Below, piece after piece: positions 42,877-50,708 of a stretch of 64,000 nucleotides of DNA. The position numbers were made by a program, and so were the translations under genes. Positions within the stretch are counted from its first letter, which is position 1. Each line of letters starts with the position of its first letter. Source of the DNA: an uncultured Anaeroplasmataceae bacterium (lineage in GTDB: Bacteria > Bacillota_I > Bacilli_A > Acholeplasmatales > Anaeroplasmataceae); contig CAJTTN010000001.1 in NCBI GenBank assembly GCA_910579215.1, positions 124,001 to 188,000 on the forward strand, given 5' to 3'. The notes under the pieces were generated by a model, which saw only the letters and a list, made by a program, of their open reading frames with translations, did not search any database and was not told the origin of the DNA.

Positions 42877-43407
42877 TTAATCTTTTGTTTTTGGTGCTAT
42901 TACAGCAAATAGAGTTCTACCTTCTAATCGAATTGGAGATTCTAATGTAGAACATTCAGCAAGTCTTTCAACAAAACGCTCAATAACCTCTTTACCTAAA
43001 TCTTGATGTACAATCATACGACCTTTAAAGCGTAGAGAAATTTTAACCTTATTTCCTTTTTCAAGTATTGTTTGGGCTTTTCTTGCTTTTGTTTCAAAAT
43101 CATGCTTTTCAATGGTTGGAGATAATTGAATCTCTTGGACTACAACCACCTTTTGATTTTTTCTCATTTCCTTTAATTTTTTCTGTTGTTCAAAACGGAA
43201 ACGAGAATAATCCATAATTTTTGCTACTGGAGGATTGGAATCGGGTGAAACTACAACTAAATCTAAACCACGACCCTCAGCCTCTGCTAGAGCTTTCGCA
43301 CGTGGCAATACACCTAGCTTCTCTCCTTTATCCGTAATTACTAACATTTCCTTGCAGCGAATTGCATCATTTACTAATTCTTCTGCGCCTCTTTTTTGTT
43401 TATTAAT
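42877..43407 (-). CDS. infC: Translation initiation factor IF-3, ATT start
   Basis: IF-3 binds the 30S subunit and checks start-codon pairing. The sequence has the family core VVVSPDSNPPVAKIMDYSRFRFEQQKK and the C-terminal domain to residue 176. No ATG is well placed. The ribosome site GGAGG (43420-43416) sits 8 bases before ATT 43407, and infC famously uses non-ATG starts, so ATT 43407 is chosen over the upstream ATG at 43449, which lies inside the leader hairpin. Confidence 0.92.
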   Translation of the reverse strand: MNKQKRGAEELVNDAIRCKEMLVITDKGEKLGVLPRAKALAEAEGRGLDLVVVSPDSNPPVAKIMDYSRFRFEQQKKLKEMRKNQKVVVVQEIQLSPTIEKHDFETKARKAQTILEKGNKVKISLRFKGRMIVHQDLGKEVIERFVERLAECSTLESPIRLEGRTLFAVIAPKTKD

Positions 43408-43420
43408 AATTTCCACCTCC

Positions 43421-43550
43421 GTAAAATTTAAAAAATAATAGGGACGCAAAAACGCCCCTAAACACTATCTATAACAACTGTGACTTTTTGCCTACCAATT
43501 CATCAATCAGGCGAGAAACGGGCGTTTCTTCTTTCCACCTATTTATTTAC
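43421..43550 (-). promoter_or_regulatory. infC leader RNA, probable L20 autoregulatory attenuator
   Basis: The leader can form GGGGCG/CGTCCC with a five-T loop, followed by TATTATTTTTT (terminator form), at about 43450-43430. A competing arm AAACGCCC near 43525 can pair with GGGGCGTT. Position and alternatives match the L20 leader known from Bacillus infC. Confidence 0.6.
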
Positions 43551-43557
43551 CTCAACT

Positions 43558-43586
43558 ATCATACCATTAAACAAAAGATTTGTCAA
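43558..43586 (-). promoter_or_regulatory. Promoter of infC-rpmI-rplT
   Basis: Minus-strand TTGACA (43586-43581), 17-bp spacer, TATGAT (43563-43558). It is placed directly after the stop of the upstream ABC permease gene. Confidence 0.8.
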
Positions 43587-43601
43587 TGCTTTTTTTGTTT
43601 T

Positions 43602-44336
43602 TTAATAGCTAATATCTTTCTTTTGAAACATAAGAATGCTAGCTAGTACTAATAAAAAGCATATTCCCAGATAAATTGGAATATTCCCTATAATTATAAT
43701 TTCCTTAGTTTGAACTATTATTTTAGGGATAAAGTAATACAAGGTCTTAGAAATTGCTTCTACTTTAAGAAGAATATTCATTACAATTCCCAATATGAAA
43801 ATTAAGATAGATATGAAATAGGAGTTAAATACTAAGGAAATAAATTCTCCTAGAAGTAAAAGCTCTATCATAGGGAGTAATACATAAAGTATCAATTTAA
43901 AGGATTCTATAGTTACGATAAATTTTGGAAAGATAAGCAAACCAATCAACTCTAGGAAAAAGATTTGCCAAATCAAAAGTAATGCAAGAATAAAAAGATT
44001 TACCAATATTTTTACTATAATTAAACGTATTCTACTTGTATTGGGAACAAACATAGAATCAAACAATGCTAAGCTATGGATTTCATTTCCTATTAATAAA
44101 GAGATTAAGACACTATCGATGATTTGAAGAAAGAAAATAGATTGTTCCTTATAATTGAAATGATAGCTTGTAGCTTCAATGCTATAGATTTCTTCTTCTA
44201 ATGGATATCCTGTATTTAAAATTAAAACAAAACACCAAAGGACGAGAAGCAATGCAAAAATAATAAGAAAGGTTTTATTCAAATGATAGGAAAGGTATAA
44301 ACGAAATAGTGTATATAAGCTTTTATTTTTTTTCAT
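43602..44336 (-). CDS. ABC-2-type permease of a secreted-protein operon
   Basis: A 244-residue membrane protein with six hydrophobic segments (near residues 18-38, 65-83, 105-130, 138-160, 172-195 and 218-240), the plan of small ABC-2 permeases. It overlaps the ATPase gene by 14 bases and is the last of four coupled genes. Together with the ATPase it should form an exporter. It ends only 16 bases before the infC promoter. Confidence 0.75.
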   Translation of the reverse strand: MKKNKSLYTLFRLYLSYHLNKTFLIIFALLLVLWCFVLILNTGYPLEEEIYSIEATSYHFNYKEQSIFFLQIIDSVLISLLIGNEIHSLALFDSMFVPNTSRIRLIIVKILVNLFILALLLIWQIFFLELIGLLIFPKFIVTIESFKLILYVLLPMIELLLLGEFISLVFNSYFISILIFILGIVMNILLKVEAISKTLYYFIPKIIVQTKEIIIIGNIPIYLGICFLLVLASILMFQKKDISY

Positions 44337-44907
44337 AAGCTATGCCCTCCTTAAAGGTATAAATCCTTGGCTTTAAGTCCTTATAAAGAGTTTTATTGTG
44401 CGTACTAATAATGATCGTTTTTTTCTTTTCTAACAGCTTATGGATGTCTTCCTTAAAAAGTCGAATAGAATGTACATCTAATCCATCTGTTGGCTCATCA
44501 AGGAGATAGAGATCTCCATCATTTAAAATTGTTTGCAATATTCCTAGCTTTTGGAGCATTCCCTTAGAAAGAGAACCAATTGTTTTATTTGGTAAATCAT
44601 AGCGCTCTAACCACGTTTCTATGGAATTGTTTTTTCCTAAATAGTATTCTAGATAGGTTTTTACCTTTAGCAATTTCGGATAACTTCTTTTATCTGGCAA
44701 ATAGATGATTCTTTTAAAGGTATTTTGAAGATTGCCTTCCTCCCTTTTATGAAATATTACTCGGGAGATAAGCTTTATGGTAGTGGATTTCCCACTACCA
44801 TTTTCGCCAACAAAAAGATAAAGCTGTTCTGCATTTATAGTAAGAGAAACCTGAACTATTCCTCTGTTGTGAGGATAGGCTTTACGAATTTCTTTTAATT
44901 TAAGCAT
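44323..44907 (-). CDS. ABC transporter ATP-binding protein, short form
   Basis: A compact 194-residue ATPase: Walker A GENGSGKST near residue 34, signature SLSKGMLQKLGI near residue 112 (SKGM rather than SGGQ), Walker B LYLLDEPTDGLD near 133, and H-loop STHN near 168. The SKGM-type signature is common in ABC-2 exporters for peptides, lantibiotic immunity and drugs. It overlaps both neighbours, so stoichiometric expression with the permease is likely. Confidence 0.88.
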   Translation of the reverse strand: MLKLKEIRKAYPHNRGIVQVSLTINAEQLYLFVGENGSGKSTTIKLISRVIFHKREEGNLQNTFKRIIYLPDKRSYPKLLKVKTYLEYYLGKNNSIETWLERYDLPNKTIGSLSKGMLQKLGILQTILNDGDLYLLDEPTDGLDVHSIRLFKEDIHKLLEKKKTIIISTHNKTLYKDLKPRIYTFKEGIAYEKK

Positions 44908-45775
44908 TTTGAAACGTTCCTTGTCTATTTGTAATTGGATAATCCTTTAAAGAAATATCATTTGCAAGAAATAGAAAATCGGGGATATAATACATCTTCC
45001 CATCAATTTGTAAAACTATACTTGCCTCTTGAATCAAATAGAGCTTTTCATATGCGATGGGAATATAGTAGTAGTTTTCTTTAGCATTTAAGGGAAAAGA
45101 TGGAAGCGTTGGCTTGGAGGAAACTAAAGGATAAGGAAGCCTTTCTACTATTCTTTCACTATCATATAATGTATCCATTTCTATAAAATTTAAGAAAGAA
45201 TAGGCTTTCCCTATACGTATATCCTCTAAATTCTTATAGTCTTTATTTAATGCTATCGTAAATCCTATAAAATGTAGCTCCTTCTCATAATAGGTATAAT
45301 TACCATATAAGTCAGAAAAGTCTAAGGGGATATAGTCTTTCCTATATATATAAATATCTCCTAGGAAGCAAGTTAAGGTAAAATGTTCATTTTTCACCTC
45401 TAAGCTACAATTTTCTAGAATAATATCAGTAGAGGAAAAGGAAAGTAAGGGGATTTCTAAATTGTATTTGTAGTAGCATTCATTTTTAATTTCAGAATCT
45501 ATTTCCTTTGCAATTTGAATATCCTTTAATTGATATTGATTTTTCTCACATAGTAAGGTGTAGGTATTTTTTTCAGATAATGAAATAAAACTATGTGCGT
45601 TATTTGAGTAAATATTAAAATTCATTTTTTTATCCTGAGTATAAAAATAAGAATATATTTTTGGAATAGTATAATATAGTTCCTCAGTTATAGTAGACCT
45701 TCCCTTACTTATTAAAAGGATAACTGTAAGAACCGCTATTAACGCTATTGCCATTCCGAATATAAGCTTCCTCAT
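44900..45775 (-). CDS. Membrane-anchored extracytoplasmic protein, unknown
   Basis: A 291-residue protein with one N-terminal transmembrane segment (residues 4-24) and a large Tyr/Ile-rich, probably beta-stranded exterior part. No domain is recognised. It overlaps the ATPase gene by 8 bases and the secreted-protein gene by 4 bases. Its position between a secreted protein and its ABC exporter suggests an accessory, receptor or immunity role, which is inference from context. Confidence 0.7.
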   Translation of the reverse strand: MRKLIFGMAIALIAVLTVILLISKGRSTITEELYYTIPKIYSYFYTQDKKMNFNIYSNNAHSFISLSEKNTYTLLCEKNQYQLKDIQIAKEIDSEIKNECYYKYNLEIPLLSFSSTDIILENCSLEVKNEHFTLTCFLGDIYIYRKDYIPLDFSDLYGNYTYYEKELHFIGFTIALNKDYKNLEDIRIGKAYSFLNFIEMDTLYDSERIVERLPYPLVSSKPTLPSFPLNAKENYYYIPIAYEKLYLIQEASIVLQIDGKMYYIPDFLFLANDISLKDYPITNRQGTFQNA

Positions 45776-46401
45776 AACTTTCGCTTCTCCATTCGAGGAT
45801 ACTGATTTACTAAAGTGAAATATTCAAATCCACAATTTGCAACATTTACAAAGCAAATATAGGCAGAACAAACACCGTTGGTAATTCTTGCACTTCCCAT
45901 AAGATATACAATGGCTCGACTCCCCTTTTCTACAGTTACCTTTAATTTTTGTGTTTCTTTTCGAGATTCTGTTTTTGTATTACTATAGTCTATTCCAGCC
46001 TTAGCCGCTAAATCTGTTTTAAAGCTTTTTATACTTCCTTTGGCATTACCACTAAGATTTCCTGATACACTCCAGGTTGTTTTATTTGATACATCTACAA
46101 CGACATCTAATTCGTAGGATACGTCTGTATCTCCTTTATTTTCAACGTTATAAAGGGTAGAGGAAATATAGGTTGCTTCTACATTTTGATTTACTGTGTA
46201 GACATTTATTCCCCAAAATTGGCGTTTTTTAACTTTTTGATAATATTCCTTTAGTTCCTCCTCTGTAAAATATTTCATTAATTTTCCATCAACCATCATA
46301 ATTTCATTATAGGTTTCATACGAATCTTCTGCATAGCATTCCACCATATTGCATAGAATTACAGTAATGGTAAGTAAAACTCCAACCATAATTTTTTTCA
46401 T
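45772..46401 (-). CDS. Secreted protein with possible aerolysin/ETX-like strand region
   Basis: A 209-residue product with a clear signal peptide (residues 3-24, cleavage near CYA-ED). The middle (about 88-160) is an alternating Ser/Thr/Gly-rich stretch: VSNKTTWSVSGNLSGNAKG, then AAKAGIDYSNTKTESRKE and TVEKGSRAIVYL. That order (polar alternating strands, a small-residue insertion loop, a KAGIxYSxT-like return strand, then vPPG-like turn) recalls ETX/MTX2 and aerolysin-type beta-pore proteins. Similarity is by eye only. It leads a four-gene operon with an anchored protein and an ABC exporter. Confidence 0.6.
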   Translation of the reverse strand: MKKIMVGVLLTITVILCNMVECYAEDSYETYNEIMMVDGKLMKYFTEEELKEYYQKVKKRQFWGINVYTVNQNVEATYISSTLYNVENKGDTDVSYELDVVVDVSNKTTWSVSGNLSGNAKGSIKSFKTDLAAKAGIDYSNTKTESRKETQKLKVTVEKGSRAIVYLMGSARITNGVCSAYICFVNVANCGFEYFTLVNQYPRMEKRKL

Positions 46402-46498
46402 AGATTTATTTCCTTTCTTTTTATCTTCAATAGAAGTATTACGCTATAAGTTTATTTTTTTAAAGAAAAAAGAAAAATTATAAAAAAAAGAGGTTTTT

Positions 46499-46798
46499 AT
46501 GACAAAAAACCCTATTGCTAATTTAAGTAAGCTCCTTTTAACCTTAAACCCTTTTGAATTTGCTACCCTAGGCTATATCTTAGGTATTTTAATTAGTGAG
46601 GGTCTAAATGCAAATGAATTGAATTCCTTAGGAAATTTTTATAATTTGTTAGGGGAGACCATGCAAACTATTGGTACACAGGCACAAAATCTAAATTCAC
46701 AAAATTTTCAACAGCCGAATTTGAATGCCTCAATCGATTCTTTAAGAAATAAGATTTCTAACCTTGAAGAAATTATAGATAAATTTAAGAGTATTTAA
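46499..46798 (+). CDS. Small helical protein of unknown function
   Basis: The 99-residue product has a hydrophobic helix near residues 17-35 (PFEFATLGYILGILISEGL), an Asn/Gln-rich middle and a coiled-coil-like C-terminus (LRNKISNLEEIIDKFKSI). AGAGG lies before ATG. Similar short NPFEF... proteins occur in other spore formers by my recollection, but I cannot name the family. Divergent from the secreted-protein operon. Confidence 0.65.
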   Translation: MTKNPIANLSKLLLTLNPFEFATLGYILGILISEGLNANELNSLGNFYNLLGETMQTIGTQAQNLNSQNFQQPNLNASIDSLRNKISNLEEIIDKFKSI

Positions 46799-46832
46799 AA
46801 AAATAATGCCCATAGTCTTTAAGACTACAGGC
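46797..46832 (-). terminator. Terminator of mrp
   Basis: Minus-strand GCCTGTAGTC/GACTATGGGC stem (G-U pairs) with a TTAAA loop and TTATTTTTTT. The + strand also folds and may serve the small gene upstream. Confidence 0.75.
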
Positions 46833-46837
46833 AAATT

Positions 46838-47656
46838 TTATTTAATTAAATTTTCTAAAGCCTTAGCAGCTTTATCTAAAACACTAGGATCAGCTTCTTC
46901 AATTAAACCCTGATCAACTAAGGAAGCTACTTCTGGCTGTATCGGCATTTGATCTAAAGCAGTAAGATGATAATCCAAAGAAACCTCTTCTATTTTAGAA
47001 TTTCCAAATGGATGTAAATGCTCTTTACAGCAAGGACATTCCATATAGCTCATATTCTCTACAAGCCCCAAAACAGAAATATTCATCATTTTACACATAT
47101 TTACGGCTTTACCAACGATCATGGATACTAAATCCTGAGGTGTTGAAACAATGACAACCTCATCTACAGGAATGGATTGAAATACAGTTAATGCAACATC
47201 ACCAGTTCCTGGTGGCATATCAATGAATAAGAAATCCAAATCCTCCCACAAAACATCCTGATAAAATTGCTTTACAGCACCTCCAATGACAGGACCTCTC
47301 CATAATACTGGACGTGTTGGTTCTTCTATCAATAGATTAACAGATATAATTTTTATTCCTAGCTTGGTAATTTGGGGAAACATTAATTCTCCATTGCCAA
47401 CAATTTGCTTAGTGACTCCGAAGGCCTTAGGAATGGAAGGACCTGTGATATCAGCATCCATGATTCCTACCTTATAGCCCTTTTTTGCCATATTTAAAGC
47501 TAAAAGGGAGGTTACAGTAGATTTTCCTACTCCACCCTTACCAGAAACAATACCAATTATTTTCTTAATATGATTTTCCTTTGCCGTCTCCACCTTTAAG
47601 GATTCTCGCTCATTACAATCCTTATTGCAGCTAGAACAATTATGATTACATTCCAT
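46838..47656 (-). CDS. Mrp/NBP35-type iron-sulfur carrier ATPase
   Basis: The 272-residue P-loop ATPase has the deviant Walker A GIVSGKGGVGKST near residue 35, FIDMPPGTGDVALTVFQSIP near 140, and ENMSYMECPCC near 207, whose CxxC pair bridges a 4Fe-4S cluster in the dimer. The N-terminal cysteine cluster (CNHNCSSCNKDC) is seen in many anaerobe versions. It loads Fe-S clusters into apo-proteins. Monocistronic. Confidence 0.9.
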   Translation of the reverse strand: MECNHNCSSCNKDCNERESLKVETAKENHIKKIIGIVSGKGGVGKSTVTSLLALNMAKKGYKVGIMDADITGPSIPKAFGVTKQIVGNGELMFPQITKLGIKIISVNLLIEEPTRPVLWRGPVIGGAVKQFYQDVLWEDLDFLFIDMPPGTGDVALTVFQSIPVDEVVIVSTPQDLVSMIVGKAVNMCKMMNISVLGLVENMSYMECPCCKEHLHPFGNSKIEEVSLDYHLTALDQMPIQPEVASLVDQGLIEEADPSVLDKAAKALENLIK

Positions 47657-47673
47657 ATTTATGACCTCAATTC

Positions 47674-47700
47674 ACAAAATTTTTTTTAATGCATATAGTA
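47674..47700 (+). promoter_or_regulatory. Possible sigma-K promoter
   Basis: AC (47674-47675), 16 bp, CATATAGTA (47692-47700) fits the sigma-K pattern AC-N16-CATANNNTA. The ribosome site begins only 6 bases later, so the leader would be very short. Confidence 0.4.
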
Positions 47701-47718
47701 GTAGTAAGGAGGTAACTT

Positions 47719-47943
47719 ATGCAATACTATCCACAAACTTACTACTATCGTGGAGAGGATAATCGGGGCTTATTATTGCCATTGCTCGTAGGTGCAGCTG
47801 TTGGATTTCCTTTTGGCTATATAGCAAGTAATACAAATAAAAACAATTACAATTATACGCCAATGCCATATCCTGTACAGCCATATCCTATGTATCCACA
47901 ACCTGTTCCATACTATCCACAATATCCCTATATGCCTTATTAG
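47719..47943 (+). CDS. Tyr/Pro-rich small protein, spore-coat-like
   Basis: The 74-residue product has a short hydrophobic stretch (LLLPLLVGAAVGFPFGYIAS, residues 18-37) and a C-terminal half dominated by Pro and Tyr (PMPYPVQPYPMYPQP...). Composition resembles coat and exosporium peptides that crosslink through tyrosines. AAGGAGG lies 7 bases before ATG. The upstream sigma-K-like element fits late mother-cell expression. No family homology is claimed. Confidence 0.75.
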   Translation: MQYYPQTYYYRGEDNRGLLLPLLVGAAVGFPFGYIASNTNKNNYNYTPMPYPVQPYPMYPQPVPYYPQYPYMPY

Positions 47944-47967
47944 AATACGTAATGTATTCTTTTTTTA
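47942..47967 (+). terminator. Terminator of the Tyr/Pro-rich gene
   Basis: AGAATAC/GTATTCT stem, five-base loop, seven Ts, overlapping the stop codon. Confidence 0.8.
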
Positions 47968-48312
47968 TTCTTCCTCATGCTTTATATCTAATTTAGATAA
48001 GATTTCATTAATATGATTTCCATATTCTAATGCTTCATCATGAACAAATATCAACTCTGGCATCTTTCTAGCCTTTATTTTTTTTGCTAGCTCACTACGC
48101 AGATACCCTTTACAATCCTCTAAGGCCTTTTGGTAATTTTCAACCTTCCCTTGGTAAAAGGTATAGTAAATTTTCATATAAGATAAATCCTTTGTGATCC
48201 TAACCTCTGTTACGGTTATATTAGAAAGGTAATTATTTTTGGCATCCTTACGTAAAAGTAAAGATAATTCTCTTAAGGATAAGGATTCTAAGCGTTGTAA
48301 TGAAATTCCCAT
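47965..48312 (-). CDS. rbfA: Ribosome-binding factor A
   Basis: A 115-residue KH-like protein involved in 16S maturation. The N-terminus RLESLSLRELSLLLRKDAKN, the VTEVRITKDLSYMKIYYTF strand pair and LRSELAKKIKARKMPELIFVHDEALEYGNHINEIL fit RbfA. It is the last gene of the nusA operon; its start shares one base with the infB stop codon. Confidence 0.94.
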   Translation of the reverse strand: MGISLQRLESLSLRELSLLLRKDAKNNYLSNITVTEVRITKDLSYMKIYYTFYQGKVENYQKALEDCKGYLRSELAKKIKARKMPELIFVHDEALEYGNHINEILSKLDIKHEEE

Positions 48313-50144
48313 TATCGCTTCAGCTCCTTCATGATAGAGGCTTCTATAATATCCATTTCCTTGATATCATTAAAATTTTCTATCGTTAAACCACATTCGT
48401 AGCCTTGCTTAACTTCCTTTACATCATCCTTAAATCTTTTTAAAGAAGCTAATTTACCTTCAAATATAACTATACCATCTCTTAATACACGAACTAAGGA
48501 ATGACGTTCTATAGCGCCGTCGGTGACATAGCATCCTGCAATTGTACCAACCTTTGAAAGCTTAAATATACTTCTAACCTCAGCTTGGCCAATGACTACC
48601 TCTTCATAGATAGGATCTAGCATTCCCTTTAAGGAAGCCTCAATATCATTTAAAACGTTATAAATAATATTATATAATCTAATTTCTACCTTTTTTGTAG
48701 CTGCTTCATTTCTTACAGAGGCCATTGGACGAACATTAAAGCCAATGATAATAGCATTGGATGCTTCTGCTAAAGAAACATCAGTTTCTGTTATAGTTCC
48801 AACTGTTGAACGAATAATATTTACCTTTAAATCCTCGATATTTAATTTTTCTAAGGATGCCTTTAGTGCCTCTACAGAGCCTTGAACATCTCCTTTAATA
48901 ATTAAATTTAATTCCTTTGTTTGGTCAACATCTGATTTTTTAAATAAATCCTCTAAAGAAGTAGCCTTTCGCGCTGCAGCATCTGCATTTTTCTTACGAT
49001 TAGCACGAGCCTCAGCAGTATCTCTAGCTGTTTTTTCATCTTGAAATACCATAAATTTATCTCCTGCTTGAGGAACCGCATTCAAGCCTGTTACAGCTAC
49101 AGCCTTAGATGAACCTACAGAATTGTATCTGGTATGTCGATCATCCTCCATAGTACGAATTCTTCCCCAAGTTTCGCCACATACAACTACATCACCAAGA
49201 TTTAAAGTACCATTTTGAACTAAAAAGGTTGCCAAAGGTCCACGACCCTTATCAAGCTGAGCCTCTATAACACTTCCCATAGCCAAGCGCTTAGGATTAG
49301 CCTTAAGCTCCTTCATTTCTGCAACCAGCTGTATCATCTCTAATAACTGATCTACTCCAGTACCTTGTAAAGCAGAAATTGGAACATATATTGTATCTCC
49401 ACCCCAAGCCTCTGGTACTAAATTATATTTTGTTAATTCTTCCATAACACGTTCTGGATTTGCAGATGGTTTATCCATTTTATTTACTGCAATAATGATT
49501 GGACAATTTGCTGCCTGTGCATGGGCTATCGCCTCTTCTGTTTGAGGCATAACTCCATCGTCTGCAGCAACAACTAATACTACGATATCTGTAATCTGTG
49601 CTCCACGGGCACGCATCTGTGTAAATGCTGCATGTCCTGGTGTATCAATAAAGGTAATTGGAAAGCCCTTGTGAATGACCTGATAAGCACCAATATGCTG
49701 TGTAATACCCCCAGCTTCTCCGCGTGCGACACGAGAGGAACGAATGGTATCAAGTAAAGTCGTTTTACCATGGTCAACATGCCCCATAATAGTTACAACT
49801 GGTGGTCTTGTAACTAAGGATTCCTCATCATCCTCTACAACTATCTCATCAAAACGAGTAACATCTGTTATAACCTCATCCTTTAATTCGTAGCCAAATT
49901 CTAATGCAACTAATTCAATAGTTTCACGATCAATCGTTTGATTTTGACTAGCTACAATACCAGCCTGCATCAATTTCATAACAATTTGGGCATTCGTTTT
50001 TCCCATTCCAGCTGCAACATCAGCAACAGTCATCCCTACCTTATATGTCAAGATATTATCTTCTTTTTGCTGAGGGAGTTTCTTTCCTTTCGCCTGAGGA
50101 ATATTCGCAGTTCTTTTGTCCTGCTTATTTAGCTTTTTCGCCAC
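48312..50144 (-). CDS. infB: Translation initiation factor IF-2
   Basis: A GTPase that places initiator tRNA on the ribosome. It has G1 GHVDHGKT, G3 DTPGHAAF and G4 NKMDK motifs, followed by domains II to IV. At about 610 residues it is short, since the N-terminal repeat region of Bacillus IF-2 is nearly absent (only a KKLNKQDKRTANIPQ stretch before the IF2_N domain at about 30-85). GTG 50144 is chosen because GGGTGA lies 5 bases upstream; GTG 50153 directly after the ylxQ stop is an alternative. Confidence 0.93.
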   Translation of the reverse strand: MAKKLNKQDKRTANIPQAKGKKLPQQKEDNILTYKVGMTVADVAAGMGKTNAQIVMKLMQAGIVASQNQTIDRETIELVALEFGYELKDEVITDVTRFDEIVVEDDEESLVTRPPVVTIMGHVDHGKTTLLDTIRSSRVARGEAGGITQHIGAYQVIHKGFPITFIDTPGHAAFTQMRARGAQITDIVVLVVAADDGVMPQTEEAIAHAQAANCPIIIAVNKMDKPSANPERVMEELTKYNLVPEAWGGDTIYVPISALQGTGVDQLLEMIQLVAEMKELKANPKRLAMGSVIEAQLDKGRGPLATFLVQNGTLNLGDVVVCGETWGRIRTMEDDRHTRYNSVGSSKAVAVTGLNAVPQAGDKFMVFQDEKTARDTAEARANRKKNADAAARKATSLEDLFKKSDVDQTKELNLIIKGDVQGSVEALKASLEKLNIEDLKVNIIRSTVGTITETDVSLAEASNAIIIGFNVRPMASVRNEAATKKVEIRLYNIIYNVLNDIEASLKGMLDPIYEEVVIGQAEVRSIFKLSKVGTIAGCYVTDGAIERHSLVRVLRDGIVIFEGKLASLKRFKDDVKEVKQGYECGLTIENFNDIKEMDIIEASIMKELKR

Positions 50145-50154
50145 ATAAATCACC

Positions 50155-50442
50155 CTATTTCTTTAATATTTTTAAAAACCCCTGATTTGTAATTCCTAAT
50201 ACCATACGATTTTCTTTTCCTATAGAATGAGATAATTCAAACGATGTATATTCTATAGAAAGCTCAATATGATAAAAATCTGCCTTAGATTTTATTTTTT
50301 TCTTTGTAGCCTCACTCGCGTCCTTTGCTAAAAAAATATATTTTATATTTCCTTTAGGCATTTCTGCGATTACATTTTCTTCTCCACTTATTAGACCCCT
50401 TGCTCGCATACAGAGTCCTAAGTTATTTAATATTTTATCCAT
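50155..50442 (-). CDS. ylxQ: YlxQ, L7Ae-family RNA-binding protein
   Basis: A 95-residue L7Ae/L30e-fold protein: NLGLCMRARGLISGEENV at the N-terminus and FLAKDASEATKKKIKSKADFY, matching YlxQ. L7Ae-like proteins bind kink-turn RNA. It sits between ylxR and infB, its usual position. Confidence 0.9.
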   Translation of the reverse strand: MDKILNNLGLCMRARGLISGEENVIAEMPKGNIKYIFLAKDASEATKKKIKSKADFYHIELSIEYTSFELSHSIGKENRMVLGITNQGFLKILKK

Positions 50443-50445
50443 AAA

Positions 50446-50706
50446 TTAATTAAGATATCCTAAAAGTTCTTCATAAATTGTTTCAGGTACTGTAACTTCT
50501 AATTTTCGATCCAAAGCTTTATTCTTTTTTGCAAGTAAAATGACATCCTTATCCTTTTTTAGATAAGCGCCTCTTCCATTTGCTTTTCCTTTTAAATCAA
50601 CGATTACTGTATGCTCTGGAGTACGAACGATACGAAATAAATCCTTTTTATCACAGATTTCCTTTGAAACGACACAGGTTCTAAGAATTTGCTTCTTTTC
50701 TTTCAT
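50446..50706 (-). CDS. ylxR: YlxR (RnpM), RNA-binding modulator of RNase P
   Basis: The 86-residue product has the family motifs RTCVVSKEICDKKDLFRIVR and GRGAYLKKD. YlxR proteins have been linked to RNase P activity; rnpB is also in this window but far away. It is coupled to nusA with 2 bases between and 3 bases before ylxQ. Confidence 0.92.
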   Translation of the reverse strand: MKEKKQILRTCVVSKEICDKKDLFRIVRTPEHTVIVDLKGKANGRGAYLKKDKDVILLAKKNKALDRKLEVTVPETIYEELLGYLN

Positions 50707-50708
50707 AC

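Noticed and set aside
43408..43449. IF-3 start at ATG 43449
   Set aside because: It lies inside the leader hairpin with no ribosome site and adds residues unlike IF-3.
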